In this document: piece by piece, positions 34,242 to 44,000 of the stretch
How positions within the stretch are numbered: position 1 is the stretch's first letter
How the letters are laid out: the number at the start of each line of letters is the position of its first letter
NCBI RefSeq assembly: GCF_007744515.1
Contig: NZ_CP036268.1
Coordinates: 4,050,088-4,114,087 of the forward strand
DNA: 64,000 nt
Source: Stratiformator vulcanicus
Lineage (GTDB): Bacteria; Planctomycetota; Planctomycetia; Planctomycetales; Planctomycetaceae
Reading direction: 5' to 3'
The notes under the pieces: model-generated
Databases searched by the model: none
What the model was told of the DNA's origin: nothing
What the model saw: the letters and a program-made list of their open reading frames with translations, nothing else
Made by a program: the position numbers and the translations under genes

Positions 34242-35042
34242 ATGACTCATCTGCGGAATGCGGTGTTCTGCTGGGGACTGTTGCTATTCGCGGCTTCGCC
34301 AGCGGTGAGCGCTGATGGAGATCAGGTCGATCTGGCCTCCGTTTACATGAACGAGGCCGTGGCGGGAGGACATCAGATCCGCCTGACGGGAGAACTGGGC
34401 GGCACCGGCGAGTTGCAGCTCGACCCGAACCGATGCGGAGTTGACGAATTCGGCAACCTGACCTTCTGCACTCGGATGGCGGCTCGGCCCGTACCCGTGA
34501 AATTCGAATTGCTCAAGCAAAATAAGATCGCCGGACTCTTCCTTTACGCGATCAAGGGAGAGGGACTTCGCGAAACACTCCGGCTCGTCGTCCCGGAGAA
34601 TAACGAAGGCAATTACCGGCTTGTGGCCATGACTGACGGCAAGGTCACCCGTGTTGTGACGTTGGAAGGCGGTCGAAAAAGAGAGGCGAATGAGGGGCAA
34701 CCGGAGAATGGTTCGAACTGCGATCCGCTCTCACGAACCGTCGACGGAACCACGGCCACTGCCAAAGTCACAGCACAGAAGAACGGCAAAGGCTTCGTGC
34801 TGACTGTCAGTGGCAAAAAGCCCTCGATCAGCACCGTGGTCACACTCAGTCCGGTGCGATATATCGCGCAGCCCGATTTCTGGGAGATTCCCGTTCTCGA
34901 CTGCCGGACCGGCGATATCGGCTTGCCCGCAATTGGCAACTACGAGGTGACGCTCGAACTCGATTCGACCTTGGGTAAGAAGGGTATCGAAGTCGTGTGG
35001 GCCGACGGCAAAAGAGAGCGGATTGAGATCGAGTCGAAGTAG
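34242..35042 (+). CDS. secreted hypothetical protein with cysteine pairs
   Basis: 266 residues from ATG 34242, with AGGAG 6 bases upstream. The signal peptide MTHLRNAVFCWGLLLFAASPAVSA cleaves near VSA. The mature protein is beta-rich: HQIRLTGELGGTGELQLDPNRC, then FCTRMAARPVPVKFELL, RLVVPENNEGNYRLVAMTDGK, and a C-terminal domain ending VTLELDSTLGKKGIEVVWADGKRE. Four mature cysteines (PNRC, TFC, SNCDP and VLDC) could pair outside the cytoplasm. No family recognised. It may be a periplasmic or surface protein. Its neighbours are unrelated. Confidence 0.72.
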   Translation: MTHLRNAVFCWGLLLFAASPAVSADGDQVDLASVYMNEAVAGGHQIRLTGELGGTGELQLDPNRCGVDEFGNLTFCTRMAARPVPVKFELLKQNKIAGLFLYAIKGEGLRETLRLVVPENNEGNYRLVAMTDGKVTRVVTLEGGRKREANEGQPENGSNCDPLSRTVDGTTATAKVTAQKNGKGFVLTVSGKKPSISTVVTLSPVRYIAQPDFWEIPVLDCRTGDIGLPAIGNYEVTLELDSTLGKKGIEVVWADGKRERIEIESK

Positions 35043-35164
35043 CCGAGCCGGTCTTGAGTCGCCGATCGCGGGGAATTTCTCGCGGGCGCACCGCTGCGCG
35101 GCTAAACTGACCTCGGGCGATCACCCGTTCCGCATCCACTGTTTCACGCTGCGAGGTTCTCACT

Positions 35165-35737
35165 ATGGCGACCGATCAACTCGTCGGGATGACGGTTGAG
35201 GAATACCTGAAGTTCGAGCGAGCTTCCGACCTGCGGCATGAGTTCGTCAATGGGGAGATTCGTGAAGTGACTGGTGCGAGACGGTCTCACAACATTCTGA
35301 CGTCGAATCTGATCATCGCTCTGGGAACCAAGTCCTCCGGTCGCGACTACGAAATTTACCCGACCGACATGCGTGTCCGCATTCCGGGTGCCGGTTACTA
35401 CTATCCGGACATCTCGATTTCCCCTCATCCGCCGCAATTGGAAGACGAAGAGTTCGACACGCTGCTCAATCCGATCGTCGTGTTCGAGATTACATCGCCT
35501 TCGACGGAATCAATCGACCGACGAGAGAAACTCGCGAACTATCAGACGATCCCGTCGCTACAGGTTTACCTGATCGTGGCGCAGGATGAGGCGAGGATCG
35601 ATCACTACAAGCGGCTGGACGAGGACCGTTGGCAGGTGACGATCTCAACCGGCCTTGCAGCGACGGTTACGATCGATTCGATCGGTTGTGCGATTTCGCT
35701 GAAAGAGGCTTACCATTTCGTTCTCGATAGCGAGTGA
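35165..35737 (+). CDS. Uma2 family (DUF820) restriction-endonuclease-like protein, copy 1
   Basis: 190 residues. Uma2/DUF820 proteins have a PD-(D/E)xK nuclease-like fold and are abundant in cyanobacteria and planctomycetes; their function is unknown. The conserved N-terminus MTVEEYLKFERASDLRHEFVNGEIREVTGARRSHN is followed by DMRVRIPGAGYYYPDISI. The predicted catalytic region VVFEITSPSTESIDRREKLANYQTI and QVYLIVAQDEARIDHYKR comes next. The acidic and Lys residues of the PD-ExK motif are in place. It is the first of a tandem pair with the gene at 35814. Confidence 0.9.
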   Translation: MATDQLVGMTVEEYLKFERASDLRHEFVNGEIREVTGARRSHNILTSNLIIALGTKSSGRDYEIYPTDMRVRIPGAGYYYPDISISPHPPQLEDEEFDTLLNPIVVFEITSPSTESIDRREKLANYQTIPSLQVYLIVAQDEARIDHYKRLDEDRWQVTISTGLAATVTIDSIGCAISLKEAYHFVLDSE

Positions 35738-35813
35738 CTGACGAGAACCGCTGCTCGATAGCACTTTTCGATTCGGTCCGCATCGATGACCTTCTCAATT
35801 TTCCGAGGTGGAT

Positions 35814-36383
35814 ATGGCGACGGTTGAACTCCAGAAGATGACACCGGCGGAGTACCTCGCATTCGAGCGCGCCTCAGACCTGCGACACGAATTCGTAAAC
35901 GGGGAGGTGCGCGAAGTGACCGGCGCAAGACGGCCACATAACTTAGTGGCGGGAAGCATTTTTGCGTTTCTCTACAGCACAAATTTGGAGGGGACGTTCG
36001 AGGTTTATCAGAACGACATGCGGGTGCGTATCCCCGGCGGCAGCTATTACTACCCCGATGTTGTAGTGACGCCGTCGCCGCCCGAACTCGAAGATGACTA
36101 CGGCGACACCGTCACGAATCCGCTTGCCGCGTTCGAGGTGACATCGCCCTCGACCGAAGCGATCGATCGCAGTGAAAAACTCGCAAACTATCAGAGGATG
36201 GAGTCGCTGACCGACTACCTGATCGTGTCGCAGGACGAAGTACGAGTCGATCACTATCGGCGGATCGACGACCGACGGTGGGAACTGACGATTTACGACA
36301 GCCTCGATGCGATGCTTTCCCTTTCGTCAATCAAGTGTGAGCTTCCGCTTAAGAAGGTTTACGAGCGAGTCGACATAAAATGA
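35814..36383 (+). CDS. Uma2 family (DUF820) restriction-endonuclease-like protein, copy 2
   Basis: 189 residues from ATG 35814, preceded by GAGGTGG. It is closely related to copy 1 (for example FERASDLRHEFVNGE and TSPSTE are shared) and is very likely a tandem duplicate. Residues of the predicted nuclease core are conserved (RIPGGSYYYPDVVV, AAFEVTSPSTEAIDRSEKLANYQ). The divergence of other segments shows that the duplication is not very recent. A bidirectional hairpin follows the stop and separates it from the convergent cysK gene. Confidence 0.9.
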   Translation: MATVELQKMTPAEYLAFERASDLRHEFVNGEVREVTGARRPHNLVAGSIFAFLYSTNLEGTFEVYQNDMRVRIPGGSYYYPDVVVTPSPPELEDDYGDTVTNPLAAFEVTSPSTEAIDRSEKLANYQRMESLTDYLIVSQDEVRVDHYRRIDDRRWELTIYDSLDAMLSLSSIKCELPLKKVYERVDIK

Positions 36384-36384
36384 A

Positions 36385-36414
36385 AAAGCCCGCGGGTTGC
36401 AACCCGTGGGCTTT
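36385..36414. terminator. bidirectional terminator hairpin
   Basis: AAAGCCCGCGGGTT and AACCCGTGGGCTTT form a 14-bp stem (one G-T pair) around a GC loop. It lies between the convergent Uma2 and cysK genes, with A-run and T-run flanks on both sides, so it could stop both transcripts. Confidence 0.8.
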
Positions 36415-36437
36415 GAGGTGCTAAGCAATCTGGCCAC

Positions 36438-37388
36438 TTACGCGGCCTGTTGGGCGGCATCGCGGTAGTGCTCGAACAGGGCGGTGCTCATGTAGCGTTC
36501 GCCGATATCGGGCAACACAACCACGATCGTCTTGCCATTGTTTTCCGGTTTCGCGGCGACTTTCAGCGCCGCCGCCATGGCAGCCCCGCAACTGATGCCG
36601 CAGGTGATGCCCTCTTCGCGGGCGAGTCGCTGAGCCGTCTCGAACGACTCCTCGTCCGTCACGGTGACGACCTCGTCGATGATGCTCGTATCGAGAATGT
36701 CGGGGATGAAACCGGCTCCGATTCCCTGAATCTTGTGCTTGCCGGGGGAGCCGCCGGAGATCACGGGGCTAGCTTCGGGTTCTACAGCGACCGAATGCAG
36801 CGGCGTATTCTTCACCTGTTCCCAATACTGGGAGACCCCGGTGATCGTCCCGCCAGTGCCGACACCGGCAACGAAGATATCGACGTCACCGTTGGTGTCT
36901 TCCCAAATCTCCGGGCCGGTCGTCTTCTTGTGGATTTCGGGATTGGCGGGGTTCTTGAATTGCTGGGGCATGAAGTAATCCCCGGTCGCGGCCATTTCTT
37001 CGGCCTTCGAGATCGCGCCCTTCATGCCGTCGGCAGCCGGCGTGAGGATCAATTCCGCGCCGAAGGACCGCAGCATCGCGCGCCGCTCCAGCGACATTGA
37101 CTCCGGCATCGTTAGCGTGAGCGGATAACCGCGTGCCGCGCAAACGAAGGCGAGGGCAATCCCTGTGTTGCCGCTGGTCGGCTCGACGACCTTCATGCCT
37201 TTTTTGAGTGCGCCGCGTTTCTCTGCATCCCAGATCATGTTCGCGCCGATGCGGCACTTCACGCTGTAAGCGGGATTTCGTCCTTCGATCTTCGCCAGAA
37301 CGGTCGCACCAAGCCCCTTGGCGAGATGGTTAATTTTGACAAGCGGCGTTTTTCCGATGGCTTCGGAATTGTCCTGCAACACGGGCAT
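36438..37388 (-). CDS. cysK: cysteine synthase A (O-acetylserine sulfhydrylase)
   Basis: 316 residues from ATG 37388, with AGGAGC before it. It makes L-cysteine from O-acetylserine and sulfide with PLP. The PLP lysine is K44 in [15 protein letters not shown]; the phosphate-binding motif [12 protein letters not shown] is near residues 69-80. [18 protein letters not shown] and the C-terminal [16 protein letters not shown] match CysK. The upstream extension to 37544 is polar and Cys-rich and was rejected. It converges on the tandem Uma2 genes and is not next to other cys genes; a separate cystathionine-family enzyme lies 2.4 kb away. Confidence 0.94.
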   Translation of the reverse strand: MPVLQDNSEAIGKTPLVKINHLAKGLGATVLAKIEGRNPAYSVKCRIGANMIWDAEKRGALKKGMKVVEPTSGNTGIALAFVCAARGYPLTLTMPESMSLERRAMLRSFGAELILTPAADGMKGAISKAEEMAATGDYFMPQQFKNPANPEIHKKTTGPEIWEDTNGDVDIFVAGVGTGGTITGVSQYWEQVKNTPLHSVAVEPEASPVISGGSPGKHKIQGIGAGFIPDILDTSIIDEVVTVTDEESFETAQRLAREEGITCGISCGAAMAAALKVAAKPENNGKTIVVVLPDIGERYMSTALFEHYRDAAQQAA

Positions 37389-37573
37389 GAGGTTGCTCCT
37401 TTGATATGGCAGTGTGGGATCCGACCGGTTCGAGGAGCAAAATCTGCTCCAGGTGTCATCGTTCCGTCCGAGTGACTTCGTTAAGTATCGTCGGCTTGAT
37501 TCGGTCCGACAACAGGACTTTGCGGGCCGGCGGTGAACATCCAAAATTTTTGCAATTGATCGAAGCCATCACG

Positions 37574-39406
37574 CTAACGAATGACCGACTCATCGTACTT
37601 CGAGGATGACGTGGAATATTCCTCTCGAGAGTCCGCGCTGCGGACATAGCGTTCGATGCGGGCAGAGGTGGGATCGGGCCCACCCGCTTCCAGCGAGGGC
37701 TTGGTTACAAATTGATCGAACGGCGAATCGCTCGACTCGTCCGTCCCCATCTGCCGCGAAGTTGCCCGAGAGTTTTCGGGGCCTGTGCGGAACGCATCTC
37801 GCTCACCGGAATTATTCGCGGTGCGAGGCAACTCGCCGCGAAGGAATTGCAGGAACTTGGGACTCGCCCGGTTGATGACCACGATCTGCGGCTCAGCTCC
37901 GGGCGAATTCTTGGGTTTGATGATGCAGACGATCTCGGCTCCTTCGCCAGCCGACATCGCCGCGCCGAGTTCCTCACCATTAATTCCGCCGACGCCGCGG
38001 CCTGATGTGAGCGATGACTCGGATCGACTTGAGGGCACGCGGGGCGCTGCGTCAGCCGATTCGGCCTCGGCCAGCAATTCGGCGAGGCGGGAGTTCTGAG
38101 TACCCGTTTCCAACGATCCGCCGGAATTCGCTGCGAAATCGTTACCGCGGCTCGGGCCTGTTTTGTAGAGAGCCGACATCTGCTCTTTGTCGAGCAGCTT
38201 ATGAATTTCGCGAAGGCCCGCGTAGACCCCACGGTCTCGGGGACTGTCGGCGGCGATGCAGATACCAACCAATCGTCCCTCGGCATCAAACAGCCCGCCC
38301 CCGGAACGTCCTTTGACCGGAGTGCCGGTGCATTCGATCGTGTCAGCTCCGCGGTAAGGATTGATCCGAGTGACCCGGTGCTGGCGTCGAGTCGGGTTGT
38401 CGCCGTTGTCGCATCCGAAACTGAACGCAATGGCCTTCGGCTTCGGATGTGCGCTCAATGGGGCGACCTTCGAGACCGGTACGCTGACGGGGATCGGAAT
38501 GGAGATCAGTCCGACATCGGCGTCCTCGGCGTCAAAATAGATGACGTTGCCGGCGAGCGTTTTGTGCTCTGAGCCGCGAAAGACATCGACTTCGATTTCG
38601 GAGCCGTCATGGAAGCCACGAAAAATATGGCCGCAGGTCAGCGCGATCGCGCGTCCCGGCGTACTCTGCACGATCGTTCCGGATCCGAAATTGACACCGT
38701 CTTTGTCTTTGACACGAATGCGAACGGTCGTTTGCAGAGGGTTCTTCGCAAGGAGCGATGGGGCCGAGACCGAATCGTCGCTCTGACCTCGCACAACCTG
38801 ACCTGACGAAGTGGGCAGGCGGCGCTGCGGGCTACTTGAACGCCGGTCATTCGCGGTTGAACCGCTTTCGACGGCCGCACCGAATACCGGCGGCATCGAC
38901 GTTCCGCCACCAAGACCGCCGGAACTTTCATTCGAAGCCAGTCGCACCGGGGGAAACAAGTTCCGGCTCGGCTGTGATGTTGAATTTTGACGCCCTGCCG
39001 GAGGGCGATTACGGGCGAAATCGCGAACGATGTCAGCCCGGGTCCGAGCGCGGCCATCCGGCCTGACATCAGCGACCTGACTCCTCCCGGAGGCGATGTC
39101 GGGAACTTTGGGAACGCGTGCGAGCATCCGCCTCAGATCCGATTCCGTGGCGGTGCCGACTCTGCGGGCGACCTCCTGACCGTTCACGATGAGCACAAAG
39201 GCCGGGATGGCACCGATCTTGTACTTCGCTTTCAGATCCGGCCGTTGATCGACGTCGACCTGACGGATCGGAAACCCTTCGGCGGTCAGCTTATGGATCG
39301 TTGGTTCCATGCCGCGGCAGGGACCACACCACTTGGCGGTAAAGTCGTAGAGGACGGCGTCGGGGGCGGCACCGGTTACGGCCAGTACAATGAGCGCGGC
39401 ATTCAC
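37574..39406 (-). CDS. thioredoxin-trypsin fusion, secreted or membrane-anchored
   Basis: 610 residues from GTG 39406. The first 12 residues (MNAALIVLAVTG) may be the end of a short signal or anchor sequence. A thioredoxin domain follows, with active site W26-C27-G-P-C30. After a Ser/Arg-rich linker comes a trypsin-like (S1/S46-type) peptidase domain, with catalytic triad H260 (ALTCGHIFRG), D297 (AEDADVGLI) and S368 (VKGRSGGGLFD). The remaining 200 residues are low-complexity. The C-terminal region contains VCIIKPKNSPGAEPQIVVINRASPKFLQFL, without a recognised fold. The domain combination suggests a redox-linked envelope protease, seen in planctomycetes; the substrate is unknown. Confidence 0.82.
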   Translation of the reverse strand: MNAALIVLAVTGAAPDAVLYDFTAKWCGPCRGMEPTIHKLTAEGFPIRQVDVDQRPDLKAKYKIGAIPAFVLIVNGQEVARRVGTATESDLRRMLARVPKVPDIASGRSQVADVRPDGRARTRADIVRDFARNRPPAGRQNSTSQPSRNLFPPVRLASNESSGGLGGGTSMPPVFGAAVESGSTANDRRSSSPQRRLPTSSGQVVRGQSDDSVSAPSLLAKNPLQTTVRIRVKDKDGVNFGSGTIVQSTPGRAIALTCGHIFRGFHDGSEIEVDVFRGSEHKTLAGNVIYFDAEDADVGLISIPIPVSVPVSKVAPLSAHPKPKAIAFSFGCDNGDNPTRRQHRVTRINPYRGADTIECTGTPVKGRSGGGLFDAEGRLVGICIAADSPRDRGVYAGLREIHKLLDKEQMSALYKTGPSRGNDFAANSGGSLETGTQNSRLAELLAEAESADAAPRVPSSRSESSLTSGRGVGGINGEELGAAMSAGEGAEIVCIIKPKNSPGAEPQIVVINRASPKFLQFLRGELPRTANNSGERDAFRTGPENSRATSRQMGTDESSDSPFDQFVTKPSLEAGGPDPTSARIERYVRSADSREEYSTSSSKYDESVIR

Positions 39407-39699
39407 GGTCGGAATCCATTCCGTTCGCGGCGGGCGAGTTGGGCCAAAAACCGGCGGGACTTTCGGAGATATCGTGTGCCCGCGCGGGGAATGCGGACGG
39501 AAAGGGATATCGCAGAAGTGTCAAACCGATCGTGTCAGACGTCCTTGCCTGACGCGGTCCGGGCGGGGAGACCGGACCAAAGGTGTGTAAGTCCTACAGC
39601 GGGGAAGTGTCAACAACGGTTCGAAATTGCAAAGATGCTTCCGCCTCGGGAATCGTTCCCGAACCGGCGATGGCGTCAGCAACCAACCGAGAGATCGCG

Positions 39700-39849
39700 C
39701 TATTCGTGCTTTTTCTCAGGCCGGTTACCATCGGACATCTCTAAAAATGCATCTGCATTCGAACTCGAATCAGATTTAAGATGCACGTTCCGTTCCGCAA
39801 TCAATTTGAATTCCCGATTGCTTAATTCTTTCGCGCCCCGCGTCATCAT
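39700..39849 (-). CDS. possible small protein, 49 residues
   Basis: A GGGGAGGAC ribosome site precedes ATG-ATG (39849 or 39846) on the minus strand. The peptide begins MMTRGAKELSNREFKLIAER and ends DGNRPEKKHE: hydrophilic, with no membrane segment or Cys. Codon use is more AT-rich at third positions than in neighbouring genes, which could mean recent acquisition or simply that the frame is not coding. The strong ribosome site and protein-like composition support it, but no family is recognised. It is divergent from the repeat lipoprotein gene. Confidence 0.4.
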   Translation of the reverse strand: MMTRGAKELSNREFKLIAERNVHLKSDSSSNADAFLEMSDGNRPEKKHE

Positions 39850-39885
39850 GTCCTCCCCGCCTGTCCGCGTGCCGGGGGAGGGCGA

Positions 39886-39891
39886 TATAAT
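39886..39891 (+). promoter_or_regulatory. -10 element for the repeat lipoprotein-ccs operon
   Basis: TATAAT occurs 40 bases before the GTG start of the lipoprotein. No good -35 match is seen at 16-18 bases upstream (best TGTCCG or GTCCGC), so the assignment rests on the -10 alone. Confidence 0.3.
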
Positions 39892-39930
39892 GGGAAGTCG
39901 ACCTATTCGACTCAGCCTCCTGCTCACAGA

Positions 39931-41052
39931 GTGATTTTCGTGTCGCGCTTGCTTCTTCGGCTGCTCACTGTGGTGTCATTGCCCGTCTGCCTGCTCGGCT
40001 GCGGCGGCGGTGACGACATTTCCGTCTACAACGCGCCCAAACCGGCGGAGGCCCCGGCGATTGAGCCGCGCCCCGGCCCGGTCATGACCGGCGAAGCCGA
40101 GCCGACGCAGATGATCGCTGCGATCATTCCGCAGGGCGAAGAAGCCTGGTTCTTCAAGGTCGACGGTAATCCGGCGGCGGTGACGCCGCTGATGAAGCCG
40201 TTCCTCGAACTCGTCAAATCGGTCGAGTTCGGCGATGACGGCGACGCCACGTGGGACACCCCTGATGGCTGGACGCAACAAGCCGGCAATCAGATTCGGT
40301 TCGCCACGCTGCAAACGGGGGACGAGGAGGTCTCGGTGACCCGACTACCGATCTTCGGGGACGACCTTGACGAATACATTCTGTCGAACGTCAACCGCTG
40401 GCGCGGCCAAGTCAACCTGCCTCCGATGGATCAGGCCGACCTGCATCAGGGAGGCGACCTCAATGAAGAGACGCGGTTGTTGACGCTGGGCGACGGAACG
40501 GAAGTCACGCTCGTCAATTTTTCCGGCGTGAAGGCGGGAGGAACCTCCGTGCCGCCGTTCGCCGGGACCGGGCGGACCCCGCCATCCGGACGTCCCGCCG
40601 CACCGGCTCGGCAGACCTCCACCTCTTCGGAATTGAACTTCGATGTCCCGGAGGGATGGCGGCCGGGCGAAACGAATTCGTTCCGCAAAGCGTCGTTCGT
40701 GGTCGGACAGGGTGAGCAACAGGCCGAAGTGACCGCAATCGATCTGCCGGCCGCGGCCAACGATCCCATCCCGAATATCAATCGCTGGCGGGGACAGGTC
40801 GGACTCGATCGCCTCGACGCCGCCGAAGTCGAGAAAGAGATAAGATCAATCGACATTGATGGATCAACCGGTCAATATGTGTCTCTAGTTGGTCCTGAGG
40901 ACCGCTCCCCCCGCAAGGCCATCCTGGGAGTCATTGTCGAACGAGGTAACAAAGCCTGGTTCTTCAAACTCACAGGCCCCGCCGACCTTGCACTCCGGCA
41001 GCAGGCGAATTTCGAGAAGTTCGTCCGCAGCATCCGCTTTTCAGGTGAGTAA
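39931..41052 (+). CDS. lipoprotein with internally duplicated domains, coupled to cytochrome c assembly
   Basis: 373 residues, starting at GTG 39931 or GTG 39940. The signal peptide LLRLLTVVSLPVCLLGC has lipobox LLGC. Two modules are each present twice. One has AWFFKVDG...FLELVKSVEF (about 72-96) and AWFFKLTG...FEKFVRSIRF (about 338-370). The other has WDTPDGW...NRWRGQVNLP (about 106-165) and FDVPEGW...NRWRGQVGLD (about 235-290). The fold is unknown. Only 3 bases separate it from the ResB-CcsA fusion, so a role with cytochrome c maturation in the envelope is likely by context. Confidence 0.75.
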   Translation: MIFVSRLLLRLLTVVSLPVCLLGCGGGDDISVYNAPKPAEAPAIEPRPGPVMTGEAEPTQMIAAIIPQGEEAWFFKVDGNPAAVTPLMKPFLELVKSVEFGDDGDATWDTPDGWTQQAGNQIRFATLQTGDEEVSVTRLPIFGDDLDEYILSNVNRWRGQVNLPPMDQADLHQGGDLNEETRLLTLGDGTEVTLVNFSGVKAGGTSVPPFAGTGRTPPSGRPAAPARQTSTSSELNFDVPEGWRPGETNSFRKASFVVGQGEQQAEVTAIDLPAAANDPIPNINRWRGQVGLDRLDAAEVEKEIRSIDIDGSTGQYVSLVGPEDRSPRKAILGVIVERGNKAWFFKLTGPADLALRQQANFEKFVRSIRFSGE

Positions 41053-41055
41053 ATC

Positions 41056-44000
41056 ATGGCGACGAACGCGCCCGTCTCCGATGCACACTCCGACGCTCAG
41101 CCACCCGGCGAACAACCGCGCGAGCACACCCTCGCTTCGGTCGCCCCGCAAGTCGAACAGTTCTTAAAGCCGCTGGCTTCACTGAAGCTGACGGTCGTGT
41201 TGTTTTCGCTGGCCGTGTTCATCGTATTCGTGGGCACGCTTGCGCAGCACCGCAAGGACATCTGGGACGTCGTCCACGAATATTTCCGCTGCTTCGTCGC
41301 GTGGATCACGATCAAAGACCTGTTTCCCGTTTCGTTCTTCGGCGACCTCGGCATTCCCGAAGTCCTCAATTTCGGCGCGTTCGAAGTACCCGTCGCCTTC
41401 CCATTTCCCGGCGGTTGGCTGATCGGCGGATTGATGTTCGTCAACCTGATGGCCGCGCACGCCGTCCGCTTCAAGGTGCAGACGAAGGGGCCCCGGCTGA
41501 TCGCAGGCTTGGTGACGATCGCTCTGGGGTCACTGTTAACGTATGTCGTCGTGACCGGCGGGATGGACAGCGTCGGCCTCTCTGAGAACGAACGTGCCGA
41601 TTGGGAATTGATCTGGAACGTGTTTCGGGGAGGACTGCTTGCTGCCACCGTCGCCCTGATCGGATTGTCGGTTCGTGCGGGGCTCAAGCTCTCCTCAGGC
41701 GGTTCCAAGCCGCAATTCTGGCTGCTCACGCTCTCATCCGGACTCTTCGCTGCGGCGACGGCGATGACGTTCGCCCTCGGCGATATTTCTCCCTCCGCGA
41801 CACGAATTTTATGGCAGCTCATCAAGGCGCTGCTCGTTTCGGCGGTCCTGTTCATCGGCTGTTGGCTGGCGTTCAAAAAACGCGCGGGCATCGTGCTGCT
41901 GCACGCCGGCGTTGTGCTCTTGATGTTCAGCGAATTGCTCGTGGGGCTATTCGCCGAAGAAGCCCAGATGCAGATACGGGAGGGTCAGACGAAAAGCTAC
42001 GTCGAAGACATCCGCGAGATTGAACTGGTCGTCGTCGACAAGTCGGGCGAAGAGACCGACCGCGTCGTCGCCATCCCCGAGTCGAAAATCCGACCGGGAG
42101 CCACGATCAGCCATCCGGAGTTGCCTTACGACATTCTGGTCGACCGGCTCCTTCCCAACAGCCGGCTTCGAAAAGCGGCCTCCGTCGATGCCGAGAATCC
42201 CGCGACGACAGGTGAGGGGACCGATTGGATTGCCATCGAAACTCGGATGGGAACCGGGGTCGACACCGACTCGAAAGCCGATGTCGCGTCGGGTTACGTC
42301 ACGCTGCTCGAAAAAAATTCCGGCGAGCCGGTTGAGACGCATCTCGTCTCCGCATGGCTCGCTGATAACGAAGCCGACACGTTCGAAGTCGGCGACACGA
42401 CCTACGCGATCGATCTTCGCTTTCGCCGGGGCTATCGACCGTTCACGGTCACGCTAAACGACGTCAAAAAAGAAGATTACGTCGGCACATCGACGCCGCG
42501 GAATTACGAATCGGTCATCCATTTGGTCGACCCCGATGCGGGCACCGATCGTGAGATTCGCGTCTGGATGAACAACCCGCTGCGATACGGCGGCGAAACG
42601 TTTTATCAGAGCGGTTACTTTCAGGACCCGAGTACCGGCATCGAATATACGACGTTGCAGGTCACGAAGAACGAAGGCTGGATGCTGCCTTACGTGTCGT
42701 GCGTGGTGGTCGGCTTCGGCATGATCGCCCACTTCGTGATCTCACTGCTGCGGTTCATGGGCAAACGCGTTCGCGATGTGAACGTGACGATGGCCGCTCA
42801 ATTGAGAAACGATGAACCGTCCGACGTTCCGGAGTCCGATCCCGCCGCGATTCGCATCGCAGGATGGGCGCTTCCCGCGTTGATCGTGATAGTCTTGGGA
42901 GGGTATGCGCTCTCAAAAATGGCCCCGCCCTCCGCAGTAGATGATGGGTACGACCTGTACCGCTTCGGTCAGATTCCGGTCATCTATCAGGGTCGACCCA
43001 AGCCGATCGACACGCTCGCCCGCAACTCGCTGCGGCAAGTGATCGGCAACTATGAGACCTACAATGTGCCGCTCGCGGGCGACGAATACCGAACCGAACC
43101 GGCGATCCAATGGCTGCTCGACCTGATCGCCAATCCGACCAAGGCTGCCGAGCACCGCGTCTTCCGCATCGACAATCTCGAATTGCTCGACACCCTCGGG
43201 CTGAAGATGCGCAAGGGCCTGCGGTATTCGCTGAGCGAGTTTCAGGATGCCATCTTCCCCCCACCGAACGAAGACGGCACACCCTCCGGGCCGAGTGATT
43301 TCTTTAAGGAAGCTCAATCGGCAAATGAGCAGAAGGAGAATGATGCCTCCGGGCTCACCGTCTATCAGCGCAAGGTTCTCGACCTGGCGAGAAAGATTTC
43401 TTACGTCGGAATGCTTCGCGGCTCGTTCGAACCTCAGACCGACCTGCTGACGCGATCGATACAAATGGGGCAGGGTGTCGACGGCTTCGAAACCCTGCAT
43501 GAGCAATTCAAAACCGACCGGCAACCGCCGCTGTCGGCAGTCGTCACAAGTACGCGCGAGGCCGAAGAACAGGAAGACGGCAAGACGATTGTTGTCGAAA
43601 AAATCGACAAAGAGTGGGAGACATTGGGTTACGCCGAGGTGAAGGCGCTGCTCGCCGACTTCCGCGCACAACAGACCGGAGAGCAAAGCCCGCCGGCGCA
43701 CCCGACGGTCACGGGGTGGAGAAAAGTCGTCGGTGCTTACATCGACGAGAACCCTGACAAGTTCAACGCCGCGGTCGACGAATTGCTCGCAGCGAGCGAA
43801 ACCCTCCCGCCGGAGACGACGCGGAAGAAACTCGGCTTCGAAGCCTACTTCAATCACGCCGCACCATTCTTCAACTGCTTCGTCCTCTACCTGATGGCGT
43901 TCGGCCTGACGCTCGTCGGCTGGTTGTTCTCAGCGTTCCGGGCCGGTCGGCCGATTCAGGCATCGGCGTTCTGGCTGATCGCCTTCACGATGTGCGTCCA

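Larger units (their letters stand above)
39407..39930. other. divergent intergenic region
   Basis: 524 bases between divergently transcribed genes. Most shows no gene, but a lower-GC stretch (about 39700-39850) carries a possible small minus-strand gene. A TATAAT-like site lies at 39886. The rest shows nothing recognisable. Confidence 0.5.

Noticed and set aside
42913-43857. Long minus-strand frame inside the ResB-CcsA fusion
   Set aside because: Antisense to a continuous 1251-residue membrane protein; no start context or homology.
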